Assembly: GCF_030811595.1 (NCBI RefSeq)
Contig: NZ_JAUSRB010000002.1
Coordinates: 6,138,001 to 6,202,000, forward strand
Direction: 5' to 3'
Source of the DNA: Streptosporangium brasiliense
Lineage (GTDB): Bacteria; Actinomycetota; Actinomycetes; Streptosporangiales; Streptosporangiaceae
DNA: 64,000 nt
In this document: positions 61,736 to 64,000 of the stretch, piece after piece
How positions within the stretch are numbered: position 1 is the first letter of the stretch
Layout of the letters: every line of letters begins with the position of its first letter
Translations under genes and position numbers: made by a program
Notes under the pieces: model-generated
What the model was told of the DNA's origin: nothing
Databases searched by the model: none
What the model saw: only the letters and a program-made list of their open reading frames with translations

Positions 61736-61777
61736 GTGATCTTGGCTGGGAAAGATGTGATCTTGGCTGGGAAAGAG
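61736..61777. repeat. Two copies of a 21-bp unit over the NRPS start region
   Basis: GTGATCTTGGCTGGGAAAGA occurs at 61736 and 61757. The unit is in frame with the NRPS (21 bp) and duplicates a GGGAAAGA ribosome-site-like sequence and a GTG codon. Confidence 0.85.
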
Positions 61778-61783
61778 GACGAA

Positions 61784-64000
61784 GTGACCGTTGATGTGAC
61801 ACGCGTCGATCTGGTAGGCCGCCTTCCCGGAACGGTGGCCGAGAGGTTCGACGCGGCAGGTCGCGTCCACGAGGCGATACAGGCCCAGAGCCGGCGTACC
61901 CCGGCACGCACCGCCGTCGTGGCGGGCACCAGCCGGCTCAGCTACGCCGAGTTGGACCGCCGGGCCGACGACATCGCGCGCACCCTGGCCGGACGGGGCA
62001 TCGGAGGCGGCCACCTGGTCGGAGTCTGCCTGGATCGCGACGAGTGGCTGGTTCCCGCGCTGGTGGGGGTGTGGAAGGCGGGGGCGGCCTACGTGCCGCT
62101 GGACCCCGCCTACCCGGCCGAGCGGTTGCGGTTCATGGCCGAGGACTCCGCGGTGACCGCGGTGCTCACCTCGGCCGCGCTGCGCCGGACCGCCACCCTG
62201 ACCGGGGCCGAGCCCATCCTCGTCGACGACGTGGCGCCGGGCGAGGGGGCGCCCCACGTGGCCGGAGACCCGGGCGACGCGGCGTACGTCATCTACACCT
62301 CCGGCTCCACCGGAACGCCCAAGGGCGTGGTGGTGGAGCACCGCAACACCCTGAACCTGCTGCGCTGGGAGGCGTCGGCGTACACCGCCGAGGAACTGAG
62401 CGGCATGCTGGCCACCGCCTCGGTCTGTTTCGACCCGTCGATCAGCCAGCTCTTCCTGCCGCTGGTCGCCGGTGGGACGGTGATCCTGGCCGACAACCTG
62501 CTGGCGCTGCCGAGCCTGCCCGCCCGCGAGGAGGTGACCACCGTCTACGGGGTCCCCTCCGCGCTGGCGGTGCTGCTGCGTGAGCCGCTGCCGAGCGGGG
62601 TGCGCGCGGTGTTCTCCGGCGGCGAGCCGCTGACCGGCGCCCTGGTCCGGCGGATCTACGCCAATCCCGGCGTGCGCCGGGTGCTGAATCTGTACGGCCC
62701 GACCGAGTGCACCACCACCTGCGCCGTCGCCGAGGTCGGCCGGGACCACGAGGGTGAGCCGCCCCTGGGCGGACCGATCGCCGGCGCGGTGTTCTCGGTG
62801 CGCGACGCGGCGGGCAACCCCGTCCCGGACGGAGAAGCGGGCGAGCTGTGGATCGGCGGGCCGGTGGTGACCCGCGGCTACCTGGGGCGTGAGTCGTCCG
62901 CCTTCCGCACCGGACCGGACGGCGGCCGGGTCTACCGCAGCGGTGACCTGGTCCGCCGGGTGGACGGCGAGCTGCGCTTCGCCGGCCGGACCGACGACCA
63001 GATCAAGATCCGCGGCTACCGGGTGGAGCTGGGCGAGGTGGAGGCCACGCTGGCCCGCCATCCCGAGGTACGCCGGGCCACCGTGCTGGCCGCGACCGAC
63101 GACGACGGGGCCGCCTACCTGGTCGGCCATGTGGCGGCCTCCGGGGTGAGCGGGCAGGAGCTGCGGGACTGGCTGCGCGCCCGCCTGCCCGACCACCTGG
63201 TGCCGACCCGGATCGGCGTGGCCGAGGAGCTTCCGCTCGGCCCCAACGGAAAGGTGGACCGGGCGGCCCTGCCCAGACTCGGCGCCTCCCGGTCGGCCGG
63301 CGCGGCACTGGTCGCGCCCCGCACCGACGACGAACGCCTGGTGGCCGAGGTGATCGCCGGCGTTCTCGGCCTGCCGCAGGTCGGCGTGCACGATCGATTC
63401 ACCGACCTGGGCGGGCACTCCCTGGCCGCGGCCAGAGTGGTCACCGAGCTGTCCCGCAGGCTGGGGCACACCGTGCCGCTGGCGGCTTTCCTGACCGCCC
63501 CCACCGCGGCGGGCCTGGCCACCCGGTTACGCCAGGCCGGGCCCGAGCTGGTGCGGCAGGACGGCCGGACCCGGCATCCGCTCACCGACATGCAGCGCGA
63601 GTTCTGGACCCTGAGCCGGCTCCACCCCGACAGCCCGGTCACCACGCTGGGGATCCGGCTGCGCGTGCGCGACCTGCCCGAGGCCGCGCCGCTGAGCAAG
63701 GCCCTGAACGAGGTCGTGCGCCGGCACGAGGTGCTGCGCAGCACCGTGGCCGTCGACGAGGACGGCGTGCCGTACGCCGTGGTCCACCCGCCGGCCGCGG
63801 TGCCCCTGGTCGAGCACGCAGTGGGGGAGGACCCGGAGAAGGTGGCCCGGGCCGCCGCGGCGCACGTGTTCGACGTGACGGCCGAGGTGCCGCTGCTCCG
63901 GGCCGAGCTGTGCTGGCTCGGCGACGCGGAGGCCGAGCTGGTGGTCGTGGTGGACCACATCGCCTTCGACGGTGGCTCGGTCGGGGTGCTGATGGGCGAG
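61784..64000 (+). CDS. Non-ribosomal peptide synthetase, A-PCP-C (3' end outside window)
   Basis: At least 739 residues. An adenylation domain (residues about 20-500) has A3 YTSGSTGTPKG, A5 NLYGPTE, A7 YRSGDLV, A8 GRTDDQIKIRGYRVE and A10 NGKVDR. A carrier domain follows with GGHSLAA (phosphopantetheine Ser). A condensation domain begins at LTDMQREFWTLS and shows DHIAFDG in place of HHxxxDG before the window ends. My reading of the specificity residues is D-P-S-Y-F-G-L-T-T-K, which I cannot match to a substrate. GTG 61784 is favoured by GAGGA upstream; in-frame GTGs at 61736 and 61757 are alternatives. An A domain first with no leading C suggests an initiation module. Confidence 0.93.
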   Translation, partial: MTVDVTRVDLVGRLPGTVAERFDAAGRVHEAIQAQSRRTPARTAVVAGTSRLSYAELDRRADDIARTLAGRGIGGGHLVGVCLDRDEWLVPALVGVWKAGAAYVPLDPAYPAERLRFMAEDSAVTAVLTSAALRRTATLTGAEPILVDDVAPGEGAPHVAGDPGDAAYVIYTSGSTGTPKGVVVEHRNTLNLLRWEASAYTAEELSGMLATASVCFDPSISQLFLPLVAGGTVILADNLLALPSLPAREEVTTVYGVPSALAVLLREPLPSGVRAVFSGGEPLTGALVRRIYANPGVRRVLNLYGPTECTTTCAVAEVGRDHEGEPPLGGPIAGAVFSVRDAAGNPVPDGEAGELWIGGPVVTRGYLGRESSAFRTGPDGGRVYRSGDLVRRVDGELRFAGRTDDQIKIRGYRVELGEVEATLARHPEVRRATVLAATDDDGAAYLVGHVAASGVSGQELRDWLRARLPDHLVPTRIGVAEELPLGPNGKVDRAALPRLGASRSAGAALVAPRTDDERLVAEVIAGVLGLPQVGVHDRFTDLGGHSLAAARVVTELSRRLGHTVPLAAFLTAPTAAGLATRLRQAGPELVRQDGRTRHPLTDMQREFWTLSRLHPDSPVTTLGIRLRVRDLPEAAPLSKALNEVVRRHEVLRSTVAVDEDGVPYAVVHPPAAVPLVEHAVGEDPEKVARAAAAHVFDVTAEVPLLRAELCWLGDAEAELVVVVDHIAFDGGSVGVLMGE

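Noticed and set aside
61730..63469. 579-codon minus-strand frame
   Set aside because: Antisense to the NRPS adenylation and carrier domains.

Overview
The window is very GC-rich, with dense bidirectional genes, GTG starts, ATGA overlaps and many TetR, MarR, LuxR, XRE, AraC, ArsR, MerR, PadR and WYL regulators. This points to a large-genome filamentous actinomycete. Protein flavour suggests Streptosporangiales (Streptosporangium or Nonomuraea type), but no marker gene fixes the genus. It reads as an accessory, chromosome-arm-like region rich in transporters, regulators, gene relics and minisatellites.

Layout. 1-6.3 kb: a fused two-ATPase oligopeptide ABC protein (cut by the window start), a serine beta-lactamase-fold hydrolase, a relic, a PaiB-type flavoprotein, an EamA transporter and an XRE-cupin regulator. 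6.5-9.6 kb: a MocR / LysE / B3-B4 module, read as amino-acid sensing, export and editing. 9.7-20 kb: an SDR, three MFS exporters with TetR or MerR regulators, a histidine kinase/response regulator pair and a DUF418 membrane protein. 20-24 kb: a PaaK-like adenylating enzyme, TetR, fatty-acid hydroxylase and AraC. 24-27.7 kb: an IrtA/IrtB (YbtP/YbtQ)-like heterodimeric ABC pair, probably for siderophores. 27.8-29.5 kb: esterase with divergent TetR. 29.5-30.8 kb: a graveyard with a methyltransferase scrap and a frameshifted ArsR-rhodanese gene. 30.8-37.3 kb: LuxR, a secreted protein, a methyltransferase, WYL-DinB-VOC and XRE-cupin/GNAT. 37.4-43.2 kb: a UvrA-like paralogue, AraC-VOC and a second two-component system. 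43.6-52.1 kb: an S9 peptidase and two carotenoid-cleavage-oxygenase-family genes, one with PadR and one with TetR, separated by a small orphan protein and a membrane protein. 52.5-57 kb: a methyltransferase, a proline-rich membrane protein and an ArsR/MFS pair. 56.9-59.2 kb: a carboxylesterase bracketed by inverted remnants of one insertion sequence with CTAG on both outer sides. 59.2-64 kb: a CTP-synthase-C-terminal-like amidotransferase, LysR, MarR and the start of an NRPS (A-PCP-C, cut by the window end).

Most notable observations. (i) Six genes end in a tandem duplication whose repeat unit contains the last codons and the stop codon. (ii) The second carotenoid-oxygenase homologue has Gln in place of the third iron-binding His and sits behind a consensus promoter covered by twin palindromes. 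(iii) The esterase lies in a decayed composite transposon. (iv) Several sharp palindromic operators can be matched to adjacent regulators, and one 23-bp dyad has no obvious owner. No complete unfamiliar defence or biosynthetic system was found. Everything here comes from reading the sequence; no database search was run.
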